Of a stretch of 38,209 nt of DNA, positions 1-7,923 are shown piece after piece. How positions within the stretch are numbered: the first letter of the stretch is position 1; each line of letters starts with the position of its first letter. The notes below the pieces were generated by a model. The model was not told the DNA's origin, searched no databases, and saw only the letters and a program-made list of their open reading frames with translations. Source of the DNA: Streptosporangiaceae bacterium (GTDB taxonomy: Bacteria > Actinomycetota > Actinomycetes > Streptosporangiales > Streptosporangiaceae); contig JASHOE010000147.1 in NCBI GenBank assembly GCA_030041275.1, positions 1-38,209 on the forward strand, read 5' to 3'. The position numbers and the translations under genes are program-made.

Positions 1-1
1 G

Positions 2-289
2 CTCGCGGGCGGGTCCGAGGCCGACCCGTCCGACGGCGCCTCTTCCGATCGCGTGCCTGGCGGCGCCGACGCCGAAATGCTGGTGGCCCTCGCCAAGGCG
101 GCGTGCTCGGATACGGCGCTCAAGGCTGCGCAAGAAACGATCCAGCTGCACGGCGGCATCGGCTTTACCTGGGAGCACCCGGCGCACCTGTTCCTGAAGC
201 GGGCCAAGGCCGACTCGATCGGCTTCGGCACCGCAGACGCCCATCGAGCGTCACTCGCGCAGCTGGCAGACCTCCCAGCGCCGCGGTAG
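2..289 (+). CDS. Acyl-CoA dehydrogenase, C-terminal fragment
   Basis: The reading frame is open from the window edge to a TAG, so only the last 95 residues of the gene are here. The segment reads as the C-terminal helical domain of an acyl-CoA dehydrogenase: the run LKAAQETIQLHGGIGFTWEH, followed by a helix with FLKRAKA, matches the conserved QxxGGxGFTWEH block that precedes the flavin-contacting terminal helix. Such enzymes oxidise acyl-CoA thioesters to 2-enoyl-CoA using FAD. The substrate cannot be told from the tail. The upstream part, with the catalytic base, lies outside the window. Confidence 0.88.
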   Translation, partial: LAGGSEADPSDGASSDRVPGGADAEMLVALAKAACSDTALKAAQETIQLHGGIGFTWEHPAHLFLKRAKADSIGFGTADAHRASLAQLADLPAPR

Positions 290-487
290 CTACCCGGCCA
301 CGCGGCGCCGCTGCGCTGTCGTGGCCTGCTCCTACGGAGTGCAGGCCATATCTGCCAGATGTGCGACATTTCGTGCAACCACGCGTGTTGTTGCTGTTAG
401 ATGGGACCTGGGGAGTCGCCGGGCAGCCTCGGCCTTGTGGCCGGAAGCTGGCGGGCGTCTAGGGGCGACAGACCTGCAGGGACTGGT

Positions 488-1012
488 ATGGCTGATACCC
501 AGGCAGAGAGTGGCACTCCGGTGAGTTCGGCTGCCGAGCCGGTCGCTGACGCGGCGCAGGCCGACAGTTACCGGCTCGCGTCGTACCAGTCACCGGCGTG
601 GCCGTTCACCGGCGAGCCACCGCCGACTGGCGCGATTCACCACGTGGAGCTCTGGGTCCCCAACCTGGACAAGGCAATCGCCAGCTGGGGCTGGCTGCTA
701 ACCGCCCTGGGTTACCGGATGTTCCAGGACTGGCCAGGCGGGCGCAGCTGGCAGATTGGCCATACCTACATCGTGGTCGAGCAGTCGCCCGCACGCACGG
801 CGAGCAGGCACGACAGATGCCGTCCCGGCCTCAACCACCTGGCTTTTCACGTCGAGACCAGGGAACTCGTCGACCAGCTCACGCGCGAGGCGCAGCTGCA
901 CGGTTGGAAGCTGATGTTCGCCGATCAGCACCCGTTTGCCGGCGGGCCACAGCATTACGCTGCATATCTAGAGAATTCGGACGGCTACGAGGTAGAACTC
1001 GTGGCTCATTAA
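488..1012 (+). CDS. VOC (glyoxalase/dioxygenase fold) protein
   Basis: A 174-residue protein with one vicinal-oxygen-chelate module after a roughly 45-residue polar N-terminus. The first strand carries IHHVELWV (H51/H52), the middle strand GLNHLAFHV (H117) and the last strand YEVELVA (E170), the usual places of the metal-binding His/His/Glu of glyoxalase-like enzymes, so a divalent metal site looks intact. A longer in-frame start exists at 401; ATG 488 is preferred because it follows AGGGA at a workable distance and avoids a low-complexity extension. The substrate is unknown. It could be a glyoxalase-like detoxification enzyme. The gene stands alone and is followed by a hairpin terminator. 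Confidence 0.82.
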   Translation: MADTQAESGTPVSSAAEPVADAAQADSYRLASYQSPAWPFTGEPPPTGAIHHVELWVPNLDKAIASWGWLLTALGYRMFQDWPGGRSWQIGHTYIVVEQSPARTASRHDRCRPGLNHLAFHVETRELVDQLTREAQLHGWKLMFADQHPFAGGPQHYAAYLENSDGYEVELVAH

Positions 1013-1049
1013 GTGCCGCGACGACGGGTAGCTACGGGCTGCCACCGGA

Positions 1050-1085
1050 GGGGACGGCAATGCGCTACATTGACCGTCCCCTTTT
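1050..1085 (+). terminator. Intrinsic terminator after VOC gene
   Basis: GGGGACGG-CAATG pairs with CATTG-A-CCGTCCCC (13 bp with one bulged A, 5-nt loop CGCTA) and is followed directly by TTTT, a classical intrinsic terminator 37 bp after the VOC stop. The same bases contain a TTGACC hexamer used by the promoter called next. Confidence 0.75.
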
Positions 1086-1099
1086 ATCCCCGTTAAAAT
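1070..1099 (+). promoter_or_regulatory. Putative sigma-70 type promoter for peptide gene
   Basis: TTGACC at 1070-1075 and TAAAAT at 1094-1099 are 18 bp apart, a near-consensus pair within a locally AT-rich patch. Transcription would begin near 1106 and give a leader of about 70 nt to the ATG at 1176. The -35 box lies in the right arm of the terminator stem, so the two elements overlap. Confidence 0.5.
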
Positions 1100-1175
1100 A
1101 TTCTTGTCTGCATCCACGTTACAGAGCGTGATTTCTCGACTCATGCGCGCGGGTGCGCCGGGAGGGTTCGAAGCC

Positions 1176-1352
1176 ATGAAGGACATCCGGACTCGCATCA
1201 TCGTCGCTCTCGCCTCTTCAACGGTGCTGGCCAGCGGCCTCAGTATGGCCGTGGTCGCATTCAGCCCCGGTAGCACCGCCGCTGTGTCCGTCGCCGATGG
1301 CTCGACTCCGAGCCCATCCGCAAGCAGCAATGTGATCATCATTGACCCGTGA
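1176..1352 (+). CDS. Small exported peptide, 58 aa
   Basis: An ATG at 1176 is preceded by GGAGG at 1161-1165 and opens a 58-residue frame. The N-terminus is basic (MKDIRTR) and is followed by a hydrophobic stretch of about 22 residues (IIVALASSTVLASGLSMAVVAF), then a Ser/Pro/Ala-rich tail ending NVIIIDP. This is the layout of a Sec signal peptide or signal anchor with a short mature tail of about 25-30 residues. It has its own promoter-like pair upstream and a GC-rich hairpin just after the stop, so it looks like a monocistronic unit. I do not recognise the family. It precedes two HTH proteins. Function unknown; a secreted signal or small membrane peptide is possible. Confidence 0.6.
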   Translation: MKDIRTRIIVALASSTVLASGLSMAVVAFSPGSTAAVSVADGSTPSPSASSNVIIIDP

Positions 1353-1360
1353 CCCCTCCG

Positions 1361-1387
1361 GCCGCGCTCGGCCTGGCCGGGCGCGGT
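1361..1387 (+). terminator. GC-rich hairpin after peptide gene
   Basis: Twelve bases at 1362-1373 pair with 1375-1386 with a single G.T wobble around a minimal loop, starting 9 bp after the peptide stop. No T-tract follows, as is usual for high-GC actinomycete terminators. Confidence 0.45.
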
Positions 1388-1544
1388 CCGATGGGTCGAC
1401 CGAGCTGGACGCGCGCGTCCTCGCCGCTCGCACCACGAAGGCGTTCTGCTGGGCGGTTGGTCAGGTGTATGGCGCCATGTACTGCCTCGGGGTTAACTGG
1501 TCGGTAAGCTGGGCTGGCAGCACACTGCGAGCCAGGATGAGTTG

Positions 1545-2504
1545 ATGTCACGTAGTACGAGTGCGCGGCCGGATGGCCGTCGTGCGGCCTCGGATTACCT
1601 CCGCGAGTTGCTGCTCAAGCCCGGCAGCTACCGCCTCGCCTGGGAGCAGTACGCGACCAGGGAGCGTCAGGGCACCATCAACCAGCTGGCCGTGGCGGAG
1701 GTGCTGGCGCGTCATCTGCAGTCAGCGCCACGGACCGCGTCCGATCCCACGGTGACTCCGCACCAGCTCAAGGACACGGTGTCGCGGGCGCTGACTGGTC
1801 GACTGCTCAGCCGCTCTGCCCTCGCGCTGTTCATCAACGGATTTGGCTTGTCAGAGCACGAGGCCGGCCGCCTCTGGCGGCTATGGAATGGTGCCGCCAC
1901 GATTGGCGTCCTGACCGGCACCCACACCGTTCCCGTGTCTGCTGAGCAGGAAGTGGACGCGGCCATCGGGCCACGCCGGCACCAGACGCTCTCGTTGCAT
2001 GATCATCTCTGGGTGGGACCGGAGGGTCGGATCGATCACAGCCGGACCCTTCACGTCATCGAGGCCATCGCGTCGGGTGTCGACCGGATCCCGTTCCTAT
2101 GCGACACCAACGTGCTCACTCTGGAGGTGGGCCAGGGCTGCAAGGAGCTGGCCAGTCAGATTCGGCGGATCGGCGACGACGTCTTCGCGACCGAGATTCT
2201 GCTGTCTCGCACGCTGGACATTGGCGAGACGCTGACGCTCGAGTACTGGCTCTCCTACCGCTACCCGCCGGACGACCCGTCAGCGCGCGAGTACCGTCGT
2301 CTCAGCATGCGCCAGGTCACGAACCTAGACATGCGCGTGGAGTTCCATCCTGACTGGCTGCCGGGTCAGGTCTGGTGGGCGCACTGGGATGGCGCTAACA
2401 GCACGGTGCTTGAGCGCGAAGCCGTGACGCTTGACAGCCAGAACTCCGCGCATCGTTATCTGAGGTCGCTTGAGCGCACTGCGGCCGGCTTTTACTGGGA
2501 GTAG
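1545..2504 (+). CDS. HTH (XRE-like) conserved actinobacterial protein, copy 1
   Basis: A 319-residue protein. Residues about 46-115 are helical, with a helix-turn-helix-like run (HQLKDTVSRALTGRLLSR, then a second helix ending AGRLWRLW), resembling the XRE-like module of actinobacterial HTH proteins. Residues about 146-319 form a predicted beta-rich domain opening with RHQTLSLHDHLWVG and containing DRIPF, CDTNVLTLEV, DMRVEFHPDWLP and HRYLRSLERT. I recognise this as a recurrent actinomycete family of unknown function. ATG 1545 is chosen over the adjacent TTG 1542 because AGGATGA lies just upstream. A second copy follows 108 bp downstream. DNA binding is an inference; no ligand or partner is known to me. 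Confidence 0.8.
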   Translation: MSRSTSARPDGRRAASDYLRELLLKPGSYRLAWEQYATRERQGTINQLAVAEVLARHLQSAPRTASDPTVTPHQLKDTVSRALTGRLLSRSALALFINGFGLSEHEAGRLWRLWNGAATIGVLTGTHTVPVSAEQEVDAAIGPRRHQTLSLHDHLWVGPEGRIDHSRTLHVIEAIASGVDRIPFLCDTNVLTLEVGQGCKELASQIRRIGDDVFATEILLSRTLDIGETLTLEYWLSYRYPPDDPSAREYRRLSMRQVTNLDMRVEFHPDWLPGQVWWAHWDGANSTVLEREAVTLDSQNSAHRYLRSLERTAAGFYWE

Positions 2505-2612
2505 GAATAACGAGCCCTTTGTGCAGGCGCACTTATGGGCTTATGTGCGATCTATCGCCGCTGAATCGCTTTAGCATGGGCAGGTGCCAGGATCGGGTTC
2601 GTGGAAGAACGC

Positions 2613-3596
2613 ATGATGAGCGATGCGGCGCGCTTATCGGCGCAGCGCGCGGCCGCCGAGTACCTACGCCAGCTGCTACTGAAACCTGGCGCTTATCGCG
2701 AGACGTGGCGGCGTCACGTCACCCGCCCTCGGGACGAGGTCATCAACCAGCTGGCTGTCGCCGAGGTCCTCGCGAGCCATTCGAAACCCGGCGGACCCGA
2801 CGATGCGCGGGTCATGCCGTATCAGCTGCGGGACGTGGTTTCGGGTGCGCTGTCCGGCTCGCAGCTGAGCCGCGAGACGCTCCAGGCGTTCGTGGAGGCC
2901 TTCGGCTTCAGCGACCAAGACGCGGGTCAGCTGCGCCGATTGCTGGCTGGCTCCTCGAGGATCGGCGTGTTGTCCGGCACGCGCGCGGTACCCCCAGTTG
3001 TCGAGTCGGACGTCGAGGCGGAGATCGGACCGCGCCGGCACCAGACGGTGTCGCTGCACGATCACATCTGGGTCGGTGCGGACGGGCAGCTCGATCGGTC
3101 CCGCGCCATGCACGTAGTCGAGGCCATCGCGCCGGGCGTCGACCGGATCCCGTTCGTGTGCGACACCAACGTGCTGACCATTGAGGTCGGTCAGGGCTGC
3201 AAGGAGCTGGCCGGGCAGGTTCGATGGATTGGGGACGACTTCTTCGCGACCGAGATCTTGCTGTCTCGCACGCTGGACATCGGCGAGACGCTCACGCTGG
3301 AGTACTGGCTGTCCTACCGCTACCCGCCGGGTGATCCATCGGCGCGCGAGTACCGGCGCGCGGTCATGCGGCAGCTCCACAACCTGGATATCCGGGTCGA
3401 GTTTGACCCTGACTGGCTACCGAGCAACGTGTGGTGGACGCACTGGGACGGGATTGGCGGCGAGCCGCTCAAGCGTGAGGCTGTCTCCCTGGACAGCCAG
3501 CACTCGGCGCACCGCTATCTGCGCTCGCTTGAACGAACCGCGGCAGGCTTTTCCTGGGAGCGCAGCGACGATGCTGGCGGCGCGTCGGGCCGGTAA
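2613..3596 (+). CDS. HTH (XRE-like) conserved actinobacterial protein, copy 2
   Basis: Tandem paralogue (327 residues) of the preceding gene with the same two-part layout. The C-terminal domain is strikingly similar to copy 1, including identical runs such as ILLSRTLDIGETLTL and SAHRYLRSLERTAAGF, while the N-terminus and the linker around 60-75 diverge. It has a 14-residue C-terminal extension (RSDDAGGASGR-like) that copy 1 lacks. Start ATG 2613 has GGAAG 5 bp upstream; GTG 2601 and ATG 2616 are alternatives. The 108-bp gap could hold a separate promoter or be a loose operon spacer. Two diverged N-termini with a conserved C-terminus would fit different DNA targets and a shared ligand, but this is speculation. 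Confidence 0.8.
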   Translation: MMSDAARLSAQRAAAEYLRQLLLKPGAYRETWRRHVTRPRDEVINQLAVAEVLASHSKPGGPDDARVMPYQLRDVVSGALSGSQLSRETLQAFVEAFGFSDQDAGQLRRLLAGSSRIGVLSGTRAVPPVVESDVEAEIGPRRHQTVSLHDHIWVGADGQLDRSRAMHVVEAIAPGVDRIPFVCDTNVLTIEVGQGCKELAGQVRWIGDDFFATEILLSRTLDIGETLTLEYWLSYRYPPGDPSAREYRRAVMRQLHNLDIRVEFDPDWLPSNVWWTHWDGIGGEPLKREAVSLDSQHSAHRYLRSLERTAAGFSWERSDDAGGASGR

Positions 3597-3643
3597 CACC
3601 TGGGCAATGCCCTGGTCATTGGCCGCTGGCTACTGTCCGGCGC

Positions 3644-3856
3644 GTGGACAAACCTGAAACGGAGCCGCCCCCGAGTCGACCAGCCGAGCCCCCGGCAGAG
3701 CGAGCCGATGGCACCGCCGCGGACGGGGGCGGGCCCGCCTCCGACGACTTGCCCCTGCGAACCGTGACCGGCCGCGAGCGCGCGCACCGGATCCGGTACG
3801 TGGACGATCCGGAGATCCTCGAGCGCGTGCTCGAAGGGTTGCTCAATCTGAGCTGA
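3644..3856 (+). CDS. Small acidic conserved protein, 70 aa
   Basis: A GTG-initiated 70-residue frame. The first 35 residues are Pro/Glu/Asp-rich and probably disordered; the C-terminal half (LPLRTVTGRERAHRIRYVDD, then PEILERVLEGLLNLS) looks like a short conserved helical motif and gives the frame protein-like character. No good Shine-Dalgarno sequence precedes it. Its last 14 bp overlap the 3' end of the convergent SARP regulator. Function unknown; it may be a small partner of a neighbour. Confidence 0.55.
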   Translation: MDKPETEPPPSRPAEPPAERADGTAADGGGPASDDLPLRTVTGRERAHRIRYVDDPEILERVLEGLLNLS

Positions 3857-6809
3857 CGCGCTGCGCGGTAGCTGGCGTCGGGCCGAGCGCAGTTGGCAGC
3901 GCGCATGCTCGTTCGGCCGCGGCGGCGAGCAGCCCTGGTTCCGGCAGCTGGCGGCGCGCCAGCACCTCGCCGACGAGGCCGGCTTGCGCATCCGCCGCCG
4001 TTCGCCGCTGCGCCGACCGGCGGCACGCCGCCAGGATGCTGCGGGCGGTGACCTCATCGAGGACCAGCCCGGCGTCCCTGAACACATCTGCCGCTGCACC
4101 CAAGCTCACGCCTGCAGCCTCATCGCTGCCTGTGTATTGCCGCGCGCGGCCGACAATGAGCTCCAGTCGGGCCACATCCACGATCCCACCGTAGCCGCGG
4201 GCCAGGCTCATCGCTTCGGCGCAGACTGCCACGGCTTGGTGGTAATCGCCGGTGAGCATGAGACTCTGAGCCAGCGCCTGGGCGGCGTGTACCTCATAGA
4301 CGGGCTCGCCGAGTGTGCGCGCCTCATTGCGAGCCTGCAGGCAGTACCGAGTCCCGCTCTCGCACGCGCCAATCCGGGCGAGCGTGAGGCCGAGGAGCGC
4401 GGCTGCGCAGCAGCGGACAAGAGAACCGTGCGGCCCGTCTCCGGCCAGCCCCAGCGCGCGCCGCGCCAGCGTGATCGCGGCGGCGTGTCGGCGGCTGGCG
4501 CTCGCGTGCCGCCCCAGGAGGCAGTATCCGTAGCCGGCGACCTCGAGGTCGCCGCCCGCTGCCAAGATGGGCACGCAGTCGGCGAGCAGCGCCGCCGCGC
4601 GCTCCTGGTGGTCGTGGCTGCCCGCGACGGCCGCGGCCAGGAAGTACCGCGCCTTGGCCGCCGTGAGATCGGCTGCAGTGGCGCGGTCGGCGAGGGAGCG
4701 CCACGATGCGATCGCCTCGACGTACCGGCCGCGCATGGCGAGGCGCGCGCCAATCCGGCCGCCTAGCGCGACGGCGTCGTCGTGCATACCGGCCGCGCTC
4801 ACCCAGTCGGCGACCGCCATCAGATTCGCTTGCTCGCGATCCAGCCAGTCTGGCGTGAGCCAGCTGTCGGCTGGCTCCGGCACCGCAGTTGTTTGCCGCC
4901 AACCGGGCGTCGGCGCGGGAAAGAACGGCACCGCGGGTGCCCGCGCCGTGGCCTGGCGACTGCGGTGGAGCCAGCCCCGAGCCAGGCGCGACAGGGCGGC
5001 GGCGTCGCGCTCGACCGGCTCGTGCTCGCGGAGAAAAGCTCGGGTCAGGTCGGGCATACGGTAGCGGCGCTCGCCGGCGCCGGCAGGTACCGGCAGCAGC
5101 AGGCCGACGCCGGTCAGTCGATCGGCGACTGTGTCCTCCCCATCCGCGAGCTCGGCCAGGGCCCAGCGGGGAATGTCGCCGAGCATGGTGACGGACGCCA
5201 TGGCCGCCGCGCGGCGGACGGCCGCGGGCAGCGTCCGGTAGCTCGTTCCGATGGTCGCGCGGACGGAAGTGTCCTCGACGGTGAGCACGTCGAGCACCCC
5301 TGGCCCGGCCAGCTCCGCTGCGAAGGACGCGAGCGTGAGGCCCGGCCGGGCTGCGATCGTCGTCGCGGCGAGCCGAACGGCGAGTGGCAGCCCGCCGCAC
5401 GCCGCGATGATGGCTCGCGCCGCGGCTGGGTCGGCGCGGACGCGATCGGCACCCGCGCCACTAGCGAGCAGTGCGAGCCCGTCCATCTCCGCCAGGCCAT
5501 TCATCTCTACCGTGGCTGCACCGGCCAGGCTGCTCAGCCGGCCTCGGCTTGTCACCAAGACCGCCGCGCCGCTCGCGCCCGGCACGAGCGGCCGAACCTG
5601 CGCAGCTGCCACGGCGTCGTCGGCGATGACCATGACCTTGCGGTCGGCTAGCAGCGACCGGTACATCGCTGCGCGCGCAGGTCCCGGCGGCGGGATGCTG
5701 CGTGCTGGGACGCCCATTGCGCGAAGCATGTCGGTCAGAACATCCTGCGGGTCGCGCGCGCGATCGACGCCACCGAGCTCGGCGTAGAGCTGCCCGTCGG
5801 AGAATCTCCGCCGCAGCTGGAGCGCGGCGGCCGCGGCCGCCGCGCTCTTGCCCACGCCAGGGCCGCCCGTGACGACGACGATGGGAACGGACGGACCTGA
5901 CAACCGGTCGATGATGGCGGCGATCTCGGCATCCCTGCCGACAAAGTCGCCTGGCGGCGCAGGCGCCTGCCACCCGAGCAGCATCGGCGCCGCGAGTGAG
6001 ATCGCGCTCAGATGTGCGGCGCTCTCGGCAGCCGTTTCCTCGGCGAGGATCCGTTTGTGCAGCAGGGCCAGCGCCTGGCCGGGCTCTGCGCCCTGCTGCT
6101 CGCGCATCGCCAGCCGGGCCTGCTGATAGACGTCGAGCGCCTCCTTCCGCATGCCGAGCGCGTGGTAGGCGCGCATCAGCTGGTCATACGTCCGCTCGCG
6201 GCCAGCGTCTGCGGCGACCATGGCCCGCAACTGCCCGAGCACCCGCTCACTCTCGCCAGCGACCAGCCTGGCCTCGATCAGGGCATGAACCGCAGCCTGC
6301 CTGAGGTTGCTGAGACGCTCGACGTCAGCGGCGATGACGTCGCTCTCCGGCAGGTCTGGCAGTGGCGGATCGCTCCACAGAGCGAGCGCATGTACCAGCG
6401 AGGTCGCGGCTGCGGCCGCATTGCCCGCGTCGAGTTCGGCCTGCCCCTGCGCTACCAAGTCGGTGAACTCGTCCACGTCAAGCTCGCCTGGGCGGACCGT
6501 CATCATGTAGCCCCGCTGCTGTCGGTGCCCTGGCGCCCGGCCGCCGGGCGGCCCGATGCTGTCCAGTCGAGAGGCGCAGTCGCCGAGGCTGCGGCGCAGT
6601 CGGCTGATGCAGACGCGGAGCGCCGCATCTGGCGAGCCTGGTGGCTCGGTGCCCCAGAGTGCCTCGACCAGCATGCCGCGCGGACAGGGGCGGTTGGCGC
6701 GAAGCAGCAACACCGCCAGCGCCGACTGCAGCAGCGGCTGGCCGATGGCAGCCGGACCTCGACCGGTTCCGGCATCTGCGTACAGCGGCCCCAGGATGCG
6801 GAACTCCAT
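3843..6809 (-). CDS. SARP/BTAD-NB-ARC-TPR transcriptional regulator (AfsR-like)
   Basis: A 988-residue STAND-type regulator. Residues 1-105 are an OmpR-like winged helix (starting MEFRILGPL, with DAALRVCISRLRRSLG), 110-255 a bacterial transcriptional activator domain (DVDEFTDLVAQG to LHKRILAEE), and about 288-560 an NB-ARC ATPase with Walker A GGPGVGKS (315-322), Walker B VMVIADD (392-398) and CGGLPLA (471-477). The remainder is alpha-helical and TPR-like. The family activates secondary-metabolism genes in actinomycetes, with ATP binding acting as a switch. ATG 6809 is chosen because GGAGG lies 10 nt upstream and MEFRILGPL is the canonical N-terminus; the frame stays open to 7115 but that extension is low in character. 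It is divergent from the ATPase gene at 7091. Its target is not evident here. Confidence 0.92.
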   Translation of the reverse strand: MEFRILGPLYADAGTGRGPAAIGQPLLQSALAVLLLRANRPCPRGMLVEALWGTEPPGSPDAALRVCISRLRRSLGDCASRLDSIGPPGGRAPGHRQQRGYMMTVRPGELDVDEFTDLVAQGQAELDAGNAAAAATSLVHALALWSDPPLPDLPESDVIAADVERLSNLRQAAVHALIEARLVAGESERVLGQLRAMVAADAGRERTYDQLMRAYHALGMRKEALDVYQQARLAMREQQGAEPGQALALLHKRILAEETAAESAAHLSAISLAAPMLLGWQAPAPPGDFVGRDAEIAAIIDRLSGPSVPIVVVTGGPGVGKSAAAAAAALQLRRRFSDGQLYAELGGVDRARDPQDVLTDMLRAMGVPARSIPPPGPARAAMYRSLLADRKVMVIADDAVAAAQVRPLVPGASGAAVLVTSRGRLSSLAGAATVEMNGLAEMDGLALLASGAGADRVRADPAAARAIIAACGGLPLAVRLAATTIAARPGLTLASFAAELAGPGVLDVLTVEDTSVRATIGTSYRTLPAAVRRAAAMASVTMLGDIPRWALAELADGEDTVADRLTGVGLLLPVPAGAGERRYRMPDLTRAFLREHEPVERDAAALSRLARGWLHRSRQATARAPAVPFFPAPTPGWRQTTAVPEPADSWLTPDWLDREQANLMAVADWVSAAGMHDDAVALGGRIGARLAMRGRYVEAIASWRSLADRATAADLTAAKARYFLAAAVAGSHDHQERAAALLADCVPILAAGGDLEVAGYGYCLLGRHASASRRHAAAITLARRALGLAGDGPHGSLVRCCAAALLGLTLARIGACESGTRYCLQARNEARTLGEPVYEVHAAQALAQSLMLTGDYHQAVAVCAEAMSLARGYGGIVDVARLELIVGRARQYTGSDEAAGVSLGAAADVFRDAGLVLDEVTARSILAACRRSAQRRTAADAQAGLVGEVLARRQLPEPGLLAAAAERACALPTALGPTPATAQRVSSD

Positions 6810-7090
6810 CGGCGTCGCGCCTCCGCAGCGGGTGCACTTGGTCGCATCCCGGTGGATATTCAAGGTTTCGTCTTGACGTACGTACCGGACGGCCGGGAAT
6901 GGTGTCAAGGATTGCAGAGCGCCGATCCTGCCAGCTACCGATAGAACCGCGGCGATCGACATGGCGCCGAGCCAGTCACACCTGCGCAACGCCGCGGTAA
7001 TGGCCGCCTGGCTACGTTCGGCGGCAGCAGAGCTGGCCATTGTGCCGGCGCCATTACCAGCCGCATTAGGTTGCGTGCCATCGGAGCTGC

Positions 7091-7648
7091 ATGCCCATGA
7101 CGCCTCAGCCACCACCGACCACCGGACGGGCCGCAGCCGAGACGGGAGTCCGTGTATCGCGGCTGCCAGCCCGCGTGGCGCCGCCAGCCCCGCCCGTGAT
7201 CCGAGTGCTGCCGGGCACGCCAGAGTCGGCGGCGGCCGCGCGTCGCCTTGCGCAGCGGCTGCTCGGGGACCGTCATCCCGCCGCAGACACCGTCATGTTG
7301 CTGCTGAGCGAACTGGTCACGAACTCGGTGCTGCACAGCCAGTCGCGGCGGCCCGGCGGTACCGTCACGGTCGTGCTGTGCGCCGGACCCACCAGCGTGC
7401 TCATTCAAGTCCGTGACGACGGCGGGCAGTACGCACCGCAGCTGCCGCCGGGCGGGGCGCACGACGCGCGCGGCGGGGCGACTGCGGCGGCGAACGCAGG
7501 CGGGGAGCACGGCTACGGCCTGCTCCTGGTCGATGCGCTTGCCGAGAGCTGGGGCACGATGACGACCAGGGACGGCAGGGTGACGTGGTGTCGTCTCTCA
7601 GTACCCCAGGCCCACGTCAGTGGCAATGGGCCCCATTCTCAGCGCTGA
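7091..7648 (+). CDS. RsbW-like HATPase (anti-sigma factor-type ATP-binding protein)
   Basis: A 185-residue protein with a proline-rich N-terminus of about 40 residues and a single GHKL ATPase domain. The N-box ELVTNSVLHS (E74, N78), the G1-like box VRDDGG (D110) and the G2-like box HGYGLLLVD are all present, while no dimerisation/phosphoacceptor domain of a sensor kinase is seen. Actinomycetes carry many such stand-alone ATPases; some bind sigma factors or anti-anti-sigma factors, most are uncharacterised. GGAG at 7083-7086 suits either ATG 7091 or ATG 7097. It is divergent from the SARP regulator across 281 bp, and no sigma or STAS gene lies next to it. Confidence 0.87.
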   Translation: MPMTPQPPPTTGRAAAETGVRVSRLPARVAPPAPPVIRVLPGTPESAAAARRLAQRLLGDRHPAADTVMLLLSELVTNSVLHSQSRRPGGTVTVVLCAGPTSVLIQVRDDGGQYAPQLPPGGAHDARGGATAAANAGGEHGYGLLLVDALAESWGTMTTRDGRVTWCRLSVPQAHVSGNGPHSQR

Positions 7649-7780
7649 GATTTCCGCTCTGTCGGCGGGTCGGCTGCAGCGGGTGGCCGCGCCAGATCGA
7701 CGGGCGGTGGCCGCGACGCCCGGCCGCGAAACAAAGGTTTAACAAATCACGCGCTGTACCTGCACCTTTGTGCGGCGGGC

Positions 7781-7807
7781 GTAACGGCCGTGAAACCTGT
7801 CCGAAAC
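7781..7807 (+). promoter_or_regulatory. GlnR operator upstream of ammonium transporter
   Basis: GTAAC, 6 nt, GAAAC, 6 nt, GAAAC at 7781-7785, 7792-7796 and 7803-7807. This matches the actinobacterial GlnR box (gTnAC-n6-GaAAC and its 11-bp periodic continuation). It lies 117 bp before the transporter start. GlnR is known to activate ammonium transporter genes under nitrogen limitation in Streptomyces and mycobacteria, so the position and target agree. Confidence 0.75.
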
Positions 7808-7923
7808 GAGCGCATGGGACACATAGACCGTACCTGACAACCGAAGCGGTCGCCCGGACCGTGCTGGTCGCCGACGCCTGGCTCCCTGGCAGCCCTTCGC
7901 TTCAGCCTCTGGAGGCGGAGAGA

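Noticed and set aside
1342..1545. 67-residue frame overlapping the peptide stop and touching the start of the first HTH gene
   Set aside because: It has no SD and overlaps the GC hairpin; composition is shadow-like.
3644..3856. RiPP precursor hypothesis for the acidic miniprotein near the SARP gene
   Set aside because: No Ser/Thr/Cys-rich core, no FxLD or FxSxx-type end, and no modifying enzyme nearby.
4324..5400. Long minus-strand frame inside the SARP regulator gene
   Set aside because: Same strand, different frame, Arg/Ala-rich; the SARP frame has clear domains.
6810..7115. Upstream extension of the SARP regulator
   Set aside because: The family begins at MEFRILGPL and GGAGG is placed correctly before ATG 6809; the extension would overlap the divergent ATPase start.
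7585..7923. Upstream extension of the ammonium transporter
   Set aside because: It overlaps the ATPase gene and contains the GlnR box; GTG 7924 has an ideal GGAGG.
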